From contig CAZYAK010000025.1 of the NCBI GenBank assembly GCA_964645935.1, positions 1 to 19,143 of the forward strand: 19,143 bases of DNA, given 5' to 3'. Shown here piece after piece: positions 7,093-13,501 of this stretch; within the stretch, counting starts at the first letter, position 1, and each line of letters begins with the position of its first letter. The position numbers were made by a program, and so were the translations under genes. The stretch comes from CAZYAK01 sp964645935. Lineage in GTDB: Bacteria; Patescibacteriota; Gracilibacteria; Peribacterales; Peribacteraceae. The notes below the pieces were generated by a model, which saw only the letters and a program-made list of their open reading frames with translations, was not told the origin of the DNA and made no database searches.

Positions 7093-7770
7093 TCAGTTCT
7101 TCAGCGGTGCCTCCTTCTTGCCCCACGGCAGGCCCTTGCCCTTCCATCTCCTCCAGTACATCCACCCGATGACGCCTCCAACGAGGAGGACCATGAGGAT
7201 CTTCGTGACGGTCTCTAAGACGTCGACACCGCCGAGGAGCGACTTGTAGGCCTCCACGCCCGCGTAGCCGAGGACCAGGAAGAAGAGGTTACGGATCAGC
7301 GTGCCGAGGAAGGTGGTGGCCAGATACATGCGCATTTCTATCTTAAGCACGCCGCACAGCACGGAGATCAGGGCGCTGGAGACGATGGGGAGCGACCGCA
7401 GGACAAAGAGTGAGACGTCCTGGCGCATCCTGCCGCGCAGCGACTTCTCCAGGCCCTTGATGTCCTCCACGTTGATGCCGAGGAATTTGCCGAAGCGCCC
7501 GAGGATCAGGTCCTCGCCCTTGTCGGCAATGACGTAGACGATCCAGGAGCCCACGGTCTTGCTGGCGGCGCCGATGAGCGTGAGCCACAGCAGGAACGCC
7601 CATGGGTGTCCTGCGGCACGTGCGATGGATCCCGCCGTCGTCATGACGAGTGGGGAGGGGATCGGGGCGATGACCTCTTCTAGGAAGGCGCCCACCACGG
7701 TAAACACCTCCACCGGCACGTGCGCGGACCACGCGAGGAGTGAGTCGATGAGGGTTTGGAGGGAGGGCAT
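7093..7770 (-). CDS. DedA-family integral membrane protein
   Basis: A 225-residue polytopic membrane protein with the DedA (SNARE-associated) pattern. An N-terminal re-entrant segment carries EEVIAPIPSPLVM near residues 27-39, corresponding to the family's E-x-x-x-P-x-P-x-E region, followed by G-rich helices (LTLIGAASKTVGSWIVY). The family's conserved basic residues are represented by R-x-x-P in FVLRSLPIVSSALIS. DedA proteins are broadly conserved; some are undecaprenyl-phosphate flippases or affect membrane potential and drug resistance, and the role here is not determined. The start at 7770 was chosen because the protein becomes DedA-like immediately; the frame stays open to 8562, but that part is antisense to atpD and is not real. 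The gene is divergent from atpD. The tail is basic (WRRWKGKGLPWGKKE), consistent with a cytosolic C-terminus. Confidence 0.85.
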   Translation of the reverse strand: MPSLQTLIDSLLAWSAHVPVEVFTVVGAFLEEVIAPIPSPLVMTTAGSIARAAGHPWAFLLWLTLIGAASKTVGSWIVYVIADKGEDLILGRFGKFLGINVEDIKGLEKSLRGRMRQDVSLFVLRSLPIVSSALISVLCGVLKIEMRMYLATTFLGTLIRNLFFLVLGYAGVEAYKSLLGGVDVLETVTKILMVLLVGGVIGWMYWRRWKGKGLPWGKKEAPLKN

Positions 7771-7777
7771 GCGAAGC

Positions 7778-7783
7778 AGTCTA
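7778..7783 (-). promoter_or_regulatory. Candidate -10 element for the DedA gene, near-leaderless
   Basis: On the minus strand TAGACT lies seven bases before the ATG (7770). As a -10 it would start transcription at or one base before the start codon. The hexamer matches the consensus at four positions and no convincing -35 is visible, so support comes mainly from the same geometry at other genes in the window. Confidence 0.4.
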
Positions 7784-7942
7784 CACGTGCACCGCCAGAC
7801 AGGGGAGGTATGGAGAGCACGTCGAGCACCGAAGGCCCACGATTCGCGAGCGGGTGCCCTTACCCGATGCGTCGCCAGGGTAGCGGACTGCGCTGATGCG
7901 CTCGTGCGAGCTGGCTTCCCGACAGAGTGGACTCTTAAGGCC

Positions 7943-7971
7943 TTGTCTGGCGGGGGCTCCTTCCGTAGGAT
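7943..7971 (+). promoter_or_regulatory. Candidate sigma-70-type promoter for atpD
   Basis: TTGTCT (7943-7948) and TAGGAT (7966-7971) are separated by 17 bp. The predicted transcript starts near 7978 and has a leader of about 22 bases, mostly C and T (CTCTCCCTCTCCCC). The same -35 hexamer, TTGTCT, recurs before the gene at 16092. Confidence 0.6.
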
Positions 7972-7999
7972 CTGCCAACTCTCCCTCTCCCCAAGCAGT

Positions 8000-9370
8000 A
8001 TGTCCGGTTCCGTCTCCCAGGTCGTCGGCGCGGTTGTGGACTGCCAGTTCGCGTCTGCGTCCGAGCTGCCGTCTATCTTCTCCGCCCTCACCGTGAAGGT
8101 TGGGGACCAGGACCTCACCTTGGAAGTGCAGCAGCACTTGGACGGCTCGTCCGTCCGCACCGTCGCGATGGGCTCGACCGACGGTCTCTCTCGCGGTTCC
8201 GCAGTTACAGACACCAAGGCCCCCATCTCCGTGCCGGTGGGCCCCGAGACCCTTGGCCGCATGTTCAACGTTCTGGGCGACCCCATCGATGGCATGCCCG
8301 CGGTGAAGACCAAGAAGAAGTACCCCATCCATCGCCCGGCGCCTACGTTGGACGAGCAGGCCACTTCCACCGAGGTGCTGGAGACTGGCATCAAGGTCAT
8401 TGACCTGATCTGCCCCATCCTTCGCGGAGGCAAGGTGGGACTGTTCGGCGGAGCCGGAGTGGGAAAGACCGTCGTCGTGAAGGAGCTGATCCGCAACATT
8501 GCGGCCGAGCACGGCGGATACTCGGTGTTTGCGGGCGTCGGTGAGCGCTCCCGCGAGGGCAACGACCTCTACTACGAAATGAAGGAATCGGGAGTGCTGG
8601 ACAAGACGTCGCTCGTCTTCGGTCAGATGAACGAGCCGCCCGGACCGCGACTGCGCGTAGCCCTGACGGGACTGAGCATTGCTGAGTACTTCCGCGACGA
8701 GGAGCAGCGCGACGTGCTGCTGTTCATCGACAATATCTTCCGTTTCACCCAGGCTGGTTCCGAGCTCTCCGCGCTGCTCGGCCGCATCCCTTCCGCCGTG
8801 GGCTATCAGCCCACGCTGGCCACGGAAATGGGCCAGGTGCAAGAGCGCATCACGTCCACCAAGAAGGGATCCATCACCTCCGTGCAGGCCATCTACGTGC
8901 CGGCCGACGACTTTACCGACCCCGCCCCGGCCACCACCTTCGGACACCTCGATTCCACGATCGTTCTCACTCGCTCGCTTGCCGAGCTCGCGCTCTTCCC
9001 GGCGGTTGACCCCCTGGAGTCCAACTCCACCATCCTTTCGCCCTCTGTTGTCGGCGAGGAACACTACAACACCGCCCGCGGCGTGCAGAAGGTGCTCCAG
9101 CGCTACAAGGAGTTGCAGGACATCATTGCGATTCTCGGCATGGAGGAGCTCTCCGACGACGATCGCGTCACGGTGCAACGCGCCCGCAAGATTCAGCGGT
9201 TCCTCTCGCAGCCGTTCTTCGTGGCTGAGGTATTTACCGGCACACCCGGCAAGTTCGTCACGCGCCAGGAGACCGTTCGCTCCTTCGGCTCCATCCTCCG
9301 TGGCGAGATGGACGCGTTCCCGGAGCAGGCGTTCTACATGAAGGGATCCCTGGATGAAGTGAAAGCCTGA
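8000..9370 (+). CDS. atpD: F1Fo ATP synthase beta subunit
   Basis: The catalytic F1 subunit of ATP synthase, 456 residues, close to the usual 460-470. It has the beta-barrel N-terminal domain (SGSVSQVVGAVVDCQF), the Walker A loop GGAGVGKT (150-157), the catalytic glutamate E182 in GVGERSREGNDLYYEM, Walker B LLFIDNIFRF, and the C-terminal acidic motif EELSDDD (382-388) in place of the textbook DELSEED, followed by ARKIQRFLSQPF. The start at 8000 was chosen because family alignment begins there; the frame is open much further upstream across the divergent spacer. There is no Shine-Dalgarno. atpD is the first gene of the ATP synthase cluster here, whereas in most bacteria it is next to last. It is followed by atpC after a 101-bp structured spacer. 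Confidence 0.97.
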   Translation: MSGSVSQVVGAVVDCQFASASELPSIFSALTVKVGDQDLTLEVQQHLDGSSVRTVAMGSTDGLSRGSAVTDTKAPISVPVGPETLGRMFNVLGDPIDGMPAVKTKKKYPIHRPAPTLDEQATSTEVLETGIKVIDLICPILRGGKVGLFGGAGVGKTVVVKELIRNIAAEHGGYSVFAGVGERSREGNDLYYEMKESGVLDKTSLVFGQMNEPPGPRLRVALTGLSIAEYFRDEEQRDVLLFIDNIFRFTQAGSELSALLGRIPSAVGYQPTLATEMGQVQERITSTKKGSITSVQAIYVPADDFTDPAPATTFGHLDSTIVLTRSLAELALFPAVDPLESNSTILSPSVVGEEHYNTARGVQKVLQRYKELQDIIAILGMEELSDDDRVTVQRARKIQRFLSQPFFVAEVFTGTPGKFVTRQETVRSFGSILRGEMDAFPEQAFYMKGSLDEVKA

Positions 9371-9382
9371 ACGAACAGGTGA

Positions 9383-9454
9383 CGAGTGGCGCGAGGGCGA
9401 GTGATCACTACGGATCGATTCTCGCTCTCAAGGCACTCATCACTCGCCCACTCG
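9383..9454 (+). promoter_or_regulatory. Long-range hairpin in the atpD-atpC intercistronic spacer
   Basis: GGGCGAGTGAT (9395-9405) is the exact reverse complement of ATCACTCGCCC (9439-9449), an 11-bp stem closing a 33-base loop. CGAGTG (9383-9388) can also pair with CACTCG (9449-9454), extending the stem past a six-base one-sided bulge (the two arms share one base). The structure fills most of the spacer and ends 17 bases before the atpC start. It could be a processing, attenuation or mRNA-stability element; no T run follows, so it is not a classical terminator. Confidence 0.6.
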
Positions 9455-9471
9455 ACCACTTCCCACTCTCA

Positions 9472-9918
9472 ATGCCCCTGCACGTCGAAATCATCACGCC
9501 CGACGAGACCGTCTACGACGGCCAGGCCGACGCGGTCACACTCACCACGTCCGAGGGCGAGATTACGGTGCTGCCCCACCACATCGGCCTGATGGCCACG
9601 CTGGTGCCGGGTGTTGCTGTGGTGCACACCGGCGGCGAGGAGAAGTACTACGCCGTCTCCGGCGGCGTGGTGGAGGTCGGCAGCAATTCACTGCGTGTTC
9701 TGGCCCAGACCGCCGACCGTGCCGAGAGTCTGCAGGAGGCTGCTATCGAGCAAGCCAAGGCAGCGGCCGAGAAGCTGGTCTCCGAGCGCCGCACCGATTC
9801 TGAGGGCTTCGCCGACGCTGTCGCCATTCTCGATCGCGAGCTGGCGCGCATCAAGACCGTGCGCCGGCACCGCGGACGTCGATCGGGCGGCGGCATGCCG
9901 TCTTCCTCGGGCTCCTGA
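9472..9918 (+). CDS. atpC: F1Fo ATP synthase epsilon subunit
   Basis: The central-stalk subunit that couples gamma rotation to the c ring and can inhibit ATP hydrolysis. 148 residues, slightly longer than the usual 130-140. The N-terminal beta-sandwich is clear: MPLHVEIITPDETVYDG, then TTSEGEITVLPHHIGLMATLVPG and the YYAVSGGVVEV strand. The C-terminal helical hairpin (from about residue 80) is intact and alanine-rich, ending in a basic, glycine-rich tail (VRRHRGRRSGGG). The start at 9472 matches the family N-terminus; the frame is open from 9379, but that stretch is the structured spacer. The start is preceded by a C/T-rich run with no Shine-Dalgarno. It sits after atpD and nine bases before the AtpI/AtpZ-like gene. 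Confidence 0.95.
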   Translation: MPLHVEIITPDETVYDGQADAVTLTTSEGEITVLPHHIGLMATLVPGVAVVHTGGEEKYYAVSGGVVEVGSNSLRVLAQTADRAESLQEAAIEQAKAAAEKLVSERRTDSEGFADAVAILDRELARIKTVRRHRGRRSGGGMPSSSGS

Positions 9919-9926
9919 TCTTCCCT

Positions 9927-10181
9927 GTGCCCGAGACTCCGCCGTCTTCTGGCTCCTCCCGGTCGCCCACAGCGAAGGCGCTGCTCCTCGCAGGAGCGCT
10001 TGGCGTGATCATCGCCGTGCCTGCGTTCGTGCTGGGCTTCGGCGGCGCCTACCTAGACAAAGCCATTGGCAGCGGACCGTGGGGCATGCTTGCGGGGTTC
10101 CTGTGCGCCTTCTGCGTGTCCGCATTCGCGGTCGTACGCCTCGTGAAGAGCTTGGAGGTGGTGCAGCAGCCCAAGATCTGA
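9927..10181 (+). CDS. AtpI/AtpZ-like small membrane protein of the ATP synthase cluster
   Basis: An 84-residue protein starting with GTG. After a polar Ser/Pro-rich head (MPETPPSSGSSRS) there are two hydrophobic helices, near residues 18-43 and 50-70. They are linked by a G-x-x-x-D turn (GFGGAYLDKAIGSGPWGML) that matches the AtpI/AtpZ pattern of G-rich helix, Asp, short loop with PW, then G-rich helix. Proteins of this kind assist assembly of the c ring or carry Mg2+/Ca2+ in other bacteria. Their N-ATPase counterpart, AtpQ, likewise follows the epsilon gene. It lies nine bases after atpC and so is probably co-translated with it. The stop is only two bases from that of the opposing SLH gene, with no room for a separate terminator. 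Which subfamily it belongs to cannot be settled by eye. Confidence 0.75.
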   Translation: MPETPPSSGSSRSPTAKALLLAGALGVIIAVPAFVLGFGGAYLDKAIGSGPWGMLAGFLCAFCVSAFAVVRLVKSLEVVQQPKI

Positions 10182-10183
10182 CA

Positions 10184-11323
10184 TCACTCACAGGTCTCGT
10201 GACCGGCCCTGATCCGTTCGTCACACACCCGGAAGGTTTCTAGTGAATCGTAGGACCAGAACGGCTCGTCCCCCCTGCCGGCGTCCAGCCGCAGGAGCAT
10301 CTCGGCCAGTTCCCCGCGCGTAAGCAGGTGGTCGAACCGGTCTACGGATCGTGGTGTGGCGCGTCGTGCGTCCAATGCGCGTACGGGGGCCTCGTACCAC
10401 GGATGATCTGCGGTATTGCATGAGCCGTCGCACTCGGCGGAATCCACGAGACCTCGGGCGCTTGCGAGAATTTTGGCAGCTTCCACGAAGGAGATCGGTG
10501 TCGCGGGCCGGAAGGATCCGTCCGGATACCCGCGTACCGAGCCCTGTGCAACGAGCGTGCAGACGTACTTGGCGTACCAGGACGTGTAGGGCACGTCGCC
10601 GAAGGACATCCCAAAATTGTCTAGGCAGGAGTCGATGCGCTCGGGGATCTGGGAGGTCTCCGCGATCATCTTGGCGAACTCTGAGCGGAGGATGAGGTTC
10701 TCGGGACGGAAGGTGCCGTCCGGATAGCCCTGCACCACGTTGGCAGCGTAGACGTAGGAAACGGCTTTGGCCTGCGGATGACCAAGCGGTACGTCAGAGA
10801 ACGGTGTCTCTTTGGCTTTGCAGGGATCCTGGATGTAGTTCAGCGGAATCCCACCCCGGTCGCAGGTGCGTCGGAAGGTGCCGTCCTCGCAGGCCTGAGG
10901 GGCGCACGAGGGGCCGCTTTCCACATCCACAGTGGCCAGATACTCCAGCATGTCTGAAGAATCGGCATAGCGCGCGGTGCCGTCGCACAGGCCGGTGTAG
11001 AGGGTGCCGTCCTCCCTGTAGCGAGCGAGCACCACGTAGCGCACGCCCTTCTCCAGCGCGATACCGCACGTGGCCGAGCTCTCGTGGCTCCTCACGGAGA
11101 CGGTGGTGCCTACGGAGCCTTTCCAGGTGGTGTCGACGGAGAGGGTGTAGATGTTCATGCCGTTCTCGCCTTGGGCATAGCCCCCCACAGTGCCCGAGAA
11201 GACCACATCGGCCCGGGGGAAGGATTCCTCAGGGATGCTCTCCAGACACGAGCACGCGATGGCCACTGATGCGACGGCGAGGAGACTAGCGCAGATGGGT
11301 AGAGAGAGGGGGTGGAGGCGCAT
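10184..11323 (-). CDS. Secreted TIMP/netrin-like plus SLH-module protein
   Basis: 379 residues. A signal peptide ends at AIA near residue 23, so the mature protein would begin CSC. Residues 24-125 resemble a netrin/TIMP-like (NTR) domain: the N-terminal C-x-C, FPRADVVFSGTV, a TTWKGSVGTTVSV strand, SSATCGIALEKGVRYVVLA, and a later GLCDGTA supplying a further cysteine. A Cys-rich linker (about 140-170) is followed by three SLH modules. Two are good (FSDVPLGH...GYPDGTFRPEN and FGDVPYTS...GYPDGSFRPAT); the third (about 297-345) has lost its GYPDG signature but keeps LTRGELAEMLLRL. SLH modules bind secondary cell-wall polymer, so surface attachment is inferred. The gene lies antisense inside the ATP synthase cluster. 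The start was chosen for the signal peptide; AGGAGGAG is present but 14 bases upstream, farther than usual. Confidence 0.85.
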   Translation of the reverse strand: MRLHPLSLPICASLLAVASVAIACSCLESIPEESFPRADVVFSGTVGGYAQGENGMNIYTLSVDTTWKGSVGTTVSVRSHESSATCGIALEKGVRYVVLARYREDGTLYTGLCDGTARYADSSDMLEYLATVDVESGPSCAPQACEDGTFRRTCDRGGIPLNYIQDPCKAKETPFSDVPLGHPQAKAVSYVYAANVVQGYPDGTFRPENLILRSEFAKMIAETSQIPERIDSCLDNFGMSFGDVPYTSWYAKYVCTLVAQGSVRGYPDGSFRPATPISFVEAAKILASARGLVDSAECDGSCNTADHPWYEAPVRALDARRATPRSVDRFDHLLTRGELAEMLLRLDAGRGDEPFWSYDSLETFRVCDERIRAGHETCE

Positions 11324-11331
11324 ATACGCCG

Positions 11332-11337
11332 AGGATA
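11332..11337 (-). promoter_or_regulatory. Candidate -10 element for the SLH protein gene
   Basis: On the minus strand TATCCT lies eight bases before the ATG (11323), predicting a leader of about two bases. No clear -35 is visible. An AGGAGGAG lies just upstream of this hexamer and would be outside such a transcript, so the two signals are mutually exclusive explanations. Confidence 0.35.
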
Positions 11338-11447
11338 CTCCTCCTGAAGCCTTCCGGGGCAGAGCGGCCCCTCGGTTGGACAACGACGCCGGCCCGTCTC
11401 ACGCTTTCGGGGTCAATGTATCCTGACAGAGTGGCCTCTTTACACCG

Positions 11448-11476
11448 TTGACAGGAAAACGGCGTTTCGATAAAGG
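11448..11476 (+). promoter_or_regulatory. Consensus -35 and weak -10 before atpB
   Basis: TTGACA (11448-11453) is a perfect -35 hexamer. The best partners downstream are TAAAGG (11471-11476, 17-bp spacing) or GATAAA (11469-11474, 15 bp), both poor and overlapping the ribosome site. A second TGACAG copy sits 25 bp upstream (11424-11429). A promoter is needed here because the upstream gene is antisense, but the exact start is uncertain. Confidence 0.35.
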
Positions 11477-11478
11477 AG
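11472..11478 (+). promoter_or_regulatory. Shine-Dalgarno site of atpB
   Basis: AAAGGAG ends nine bases before the ATG at 11488. It is the clearest Shine-Dalgarno sequence in the window and shows that the host ribosome probably has a normal anti-Shine-Dalgarno, which makes the C/T-rich leaders of the other atp genes more notable. Confidence 0.85.
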
Positions 11479-11487
11479 AGCGAACAT

Positions 11488-12261
11488 ATGGCCGCCATCC
11501 ACGCCCCCACCCTCGCGTCCGAAACCATCGCCCACATCGGGTCGTTCGAGGTTCGAAACACCCTGGTCATGGCCTGGCTGGCGATGGCGGTGCTCATCCT
11601 CATCGGCATGGCCGCCAAGTCCACCCGCTACAAGGTGGTGCCGGGGCGCTTCCAGATGGCCGTGGAGCTCGTGATCGGCGGCCTCTTCGATTTCTTCGAT
11701 TCCATCCTGCACAACACCAAGCGCACACGCTTCGTGTTCCCGGTAGTCGCCACGATGTTCCTGTTCATCGTCACGGCCAACTGGATGGGCATCCTGCCGG
11801 GTGTGGGCACCATCACGGTGCCGTCCGTGCATGAGGGCCACGAAATCATGGCTCCTCTTCTTCGCTCGATGAACGCGGACATGAACGTCACGTTGGTGTT
11901 CGCAGTATTCTCCATTGTCATGGCGCAGGTGCTGGGCATCGCGGCCATCGGCATCGGGCCGCACCTCGGCAAGTATTTCGTCGCCCCCTGGAAGAAGCCC
12001 TACGGCATTGGCACCTTCGTGGGCCTGCTGGAGTTCCTGGGCGAGTTCACCCGCATTGTCTCGTTTAGCTTCCGTCTCTTTGGCAACATCTTTGCCGGAG
12101 AGGTGCTCCTGGTCGTCATCTCCGCGCTGGTGCCGTACCTCGTCCCCGTCCCGTTCTTCGGACTGGAGCTGTTCGTCGGCCTCATCCAGGCGCTCGTCTT
12201 CGCCATGCTCACCCTGGTCTTCCTCTCCATGGCCACGACGGCCCATGGCGAGCACGCGTAA
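11488..12261 (+). CDS. atpB: F1Fo ATP synthase subunit a
   Basis: The Fo stator subunit that forms the proton half-channels against the c ring. 257 residues with five or more membrane helices. The essential arginine is R196 in VSFSFRLFGNIFAGE, equivalent to E. coli R210, with E205 at the expected distance and Q234 in the last helix (GLIQALVFAMLT). FVFPVVATMFLFIVTANWMG matches the family's second helix region, where E. coli has a similar NWM-x-x-LP motif (here NWMGILPG). The start is fixed by the Shine-Dalgarno. It heads the second half of the cluster (a-c-b-delta-alpha-gamma), after the antisense SLH gene. It is followed by a 55-base pyrimidine-rich spacer before atpE. Confidence 0.96.
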   Translation: MAAIHAPTLASETIAHIGSFEVRNTLVMAWLAMAVLILIGMAAKSTRYKVVPGRFQMAVELVIGGLFDFFDSILHNTKRTRFVFPVVATMFLFIVTANWMGILPGVGTITVPSVHEGHEIMAPLLRSMNADMNVTLVFAVFSIVMAQVLGIAAIGIGPHLGKYFVAPWKKPYGIGTFVGLLEFLGEFTRIVSFSFRLFGNIFAGEVLLVVISALVPYLVPVPFFGLELFVGLIQALVFAMLTLVFLSMATTAHGEHA

Positions 12262-12316
12262 TGACCCCCTCCCCTCTGCGTTTTCTCCCTCCCCATTTTC
12301 TTTTCTCTCCCACGTT
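12262..12316 (+). promoter_or_regulatory. Pyrimidine tract between atpB and atpE
   Basis: 48 of 55 bases are C or T, with long runs such as TTTTCTCCCTCCCC and TTTTCTTTTCTCTCCC. No Shine-Dalgarno precedes atpE. In E. coli the atpB-atpE spacer contains a U-rich translational enhancer that raises synthesis of the many-copy c subunit; this tract is in the same place and could serve the same purpose, possibly through ribosomal protein S1. Confidence 0.55.
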
Positions 12317-12580
12317 ATGGTCGCCCCTGAGGTCGTAGACACCGTCACCGCCGTCGCCCCGATCTTCGACAAGAACATCGCCATGGCCGTCGCCATCGGT
12401 CTCGGTGCCGTCGGTCCCGCCATCGGCATCGGTCTCATCGGCGCCAAGGCCGTCGAGGCCATCGGCCGCAACCCCGACGCCGCGGGCAAGATCCAGACTC
12501 CGATGATCCTCATGGCGGCGTTCGCCGAGGCCGTCGCCATCTACGCGCTTGTCGTCGCACTCATCATCAAGTTCGTCTGA
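12317..12580 (+). CDS. atpE: F1Fo ATP synthase subunit c
   Basis: The proteolipid of the rotor ring, 87 residues with two helices and the polar loop RNPDA (51-55). The ion-carrying carboxylate is E71 in AAFAEAVAIY. The Na+-type ligands are absent: the position of the helix-1 glutamine (Ilyobacter Q32) is I38 and the serine after the glutamate is A72, so H+ coupling is predicted. The first helix is Gly-rich (GLGAVGPAIGIGLIGAK), as needed for ring packing. The start at 12317 gives the usual short polar N-terminus; the longer open frame begins inside atpB and is a shadow. It lies between atpB and atpF on the same strand. Confidence 0.96.
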   Translation: MVAPEVVDTVTAVAPIFDKNIAMAVAIGLGAVGPAIGIGLIGAKAVEAIGRNPDAAGKIQTPMILMAAFAEAVAIYALVVALIIKFV

Positions 12581-12635
12581 TCGGCGCGTCCCATCCGTAG
12601 CAGACCGTCCATACCCCGCCCCCTCCCGTCCTCCC

Positions 12636-13142
12636 ATGGAACTCATCACCAAGCTCGGCATCGATACCTCGATGCTCATCGCGCAGCTCGTGAACTTCGT
12701 CGTCCTCATCGCCGTGCTCTCGTTCTTCGTCTACAAGCCGGTGCTCCGCGTGCTCGACGACCGCCGCGAGCGCATCCGCAAGTCCATGGAGGACGCCAAG
12801 GCCATCGAGAACCAGAAACGCGAGATCGACGAGTTCCGCGTCGAACAGTTCCGCAAGATCGACCAGGAGTGCGGCAAGTTCTTGGAGGCCGCCAAGCACC
12901 AGGCCGAGGCCTCCCGCAAGGACATCCTCGCCTCCGCGGAGAAGGAGGCTGCGGCCATCCTCGCCAAGTCCCGCACGCAGCTGGGCGAGGAGCGCGAGCG
13001 CATGGTGAAAGACATCCAAGACACCCTGGCCTCCGTCATCGTCCGCATGACCGAGAAGATCCTCGAGCGCGAGTTCAAGGGACCCGACCAGGAGCGCCTC
13101 CTCAGCCACGTGAAGAAGGAACTTCCCTCCGTCATCCGATGA
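12636..13142 (+). CDS. atpF: F1Fo ATP synthase subunit b
   Basis: The peripheral stalk subunit, 168 residues. A single N-terminal membrane helix (near 13-34, MLIAQLVNFVVLIAVLSFF) is followed by the family's YKPVLRVLDDRRERI segment. The rest is a long charged coiled coil rich in Glu, Lys, Arg and Ala, ending in the helix that binds delta. The start at 12636 was chosen because the upstream open frame (to 12549) is Ser/Pro-rich and is the spacer after atpE. It is preceded by a C-rich run (CCCCCTCCCGTCCTCCC) with no Shine-Dalgarno. Its stop overlaps the start of atpH as ATGA, so the two stator proteins are translationally coupled. It is the only b-type gene in the window, so the stalk is presumably a homodimer. 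Confidence 0.95.
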   Translation: MELITKLGIDTSMLIAQLVNFVVLIAVLSFFVYKPVLRVLDDRRERIRKSMEDAKAIENQKREIDEFRVEQFRKIDQECGKFLEAAKHQAEASRKDILASAEKEAAAILAKSRTQLGEERERMVKDIQDTLASVIVRMTEKILEREFKGPDQERLLSHVKKELPSVIR

Positions 13143-13501
13143 GCACCCCCGCGTCCGATGTCGTGAAGGCGTTGCTCGAGTGGAGCCGCCAGCACGACGA
13201 TCCCGAGGCCTTCCTCCGCGACGTCCGCGACGGGCTTGCCAAGCACGTGCGTCTGGGCGACCAGACCGTGCGCGCCGAGATCGTCACGCCTGACGGCAAG
13301 GCCGCCGAACTCGTGGCGGCTGTGGAGGAGCTCCTCAAGAACAAGTTCTCCGGCCCCGTCGAGGTCATCGAGCGCGCGGACCCCGCCCTTATCGGCGGCG
13401 CCGTGGTGACGTTCGGCGACGAGCAGATCGACATGAGCGTGCGCGGCGCGCTCCGCCAGGCCGCCCAGGCCTTCGCCTCGGGTGCCACGCATTCGTCCTG
13501 A
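13139..13501 (+). CDS. atpH: F1Fo ATP synthase delta subunit, N-terminally reduced
   Basis: The stator subunit that joins b to the top of F1. Only 120 residues, against about 175-185 normally. The C-terminal part is well preserved: residues from about 42 (VRAEIVTPDG) through the VEELLKNKFSGPVEVIERAD strand region to DPALIGGAVVTFGDEQIDMSVRGAL, which is the delta signature (GG-x-x-x-x-x-GD-x-x-ID-x-SVRG). The N-terminal six-helix domain that holds the alpha N-termini is replaced by about 40 residues, enough for one or two helices. The frame is open further upstream (to 12869), but there it is a shadow of atpF with Arg/Gly/Pro-rich junk composition, so this is not a missed start. It overlaps atpF by four bases and is 19 bases before atpA. 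Confidence 0.88.
   Translation: MSTPASDVVKALLEWSRQHDDPEAFLRDVRDGLAKHVRLGDQTVRAEIVTPDGKAAELVAAVEELLKNKFSGPVEVIERADPALIGGAVVTFGDEQIDMSVRGALRQAAQAFASGATHSS

Noticed and set aside
6722..7165. 147-codon minus-strand frame in the spacer
   Set aside because: It overlaps the end of the DedA gene in another frame, runs through three hairpins and two T tracts, and has no domain or ribosome site.
7851..7866. CGGGT/ACCCG hairpin in the atpD upstream region as a riboswitch or attenuator
   Set aside because: It has only five pairs and lies upstream of the predicted transcript start. It has no more support than chance in GC-rich DNA.
7559..7999. 147-codon N-terminal extension of atpD
   Set aside because: It overlaps the opposite-strand DedA gene and the divergent promoter. 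Beta subunits begin at the SGSVSQVVGAVVD region.
12869..13138. Upstream in-frame extension of atpH that would make delta full length
   Set aside because: The extension lies in a different frame within the well-conserved atpF gene, and its Gly/Arg/Pro/His-rich sequence is a shadow rather than a delta N-terminal domain.
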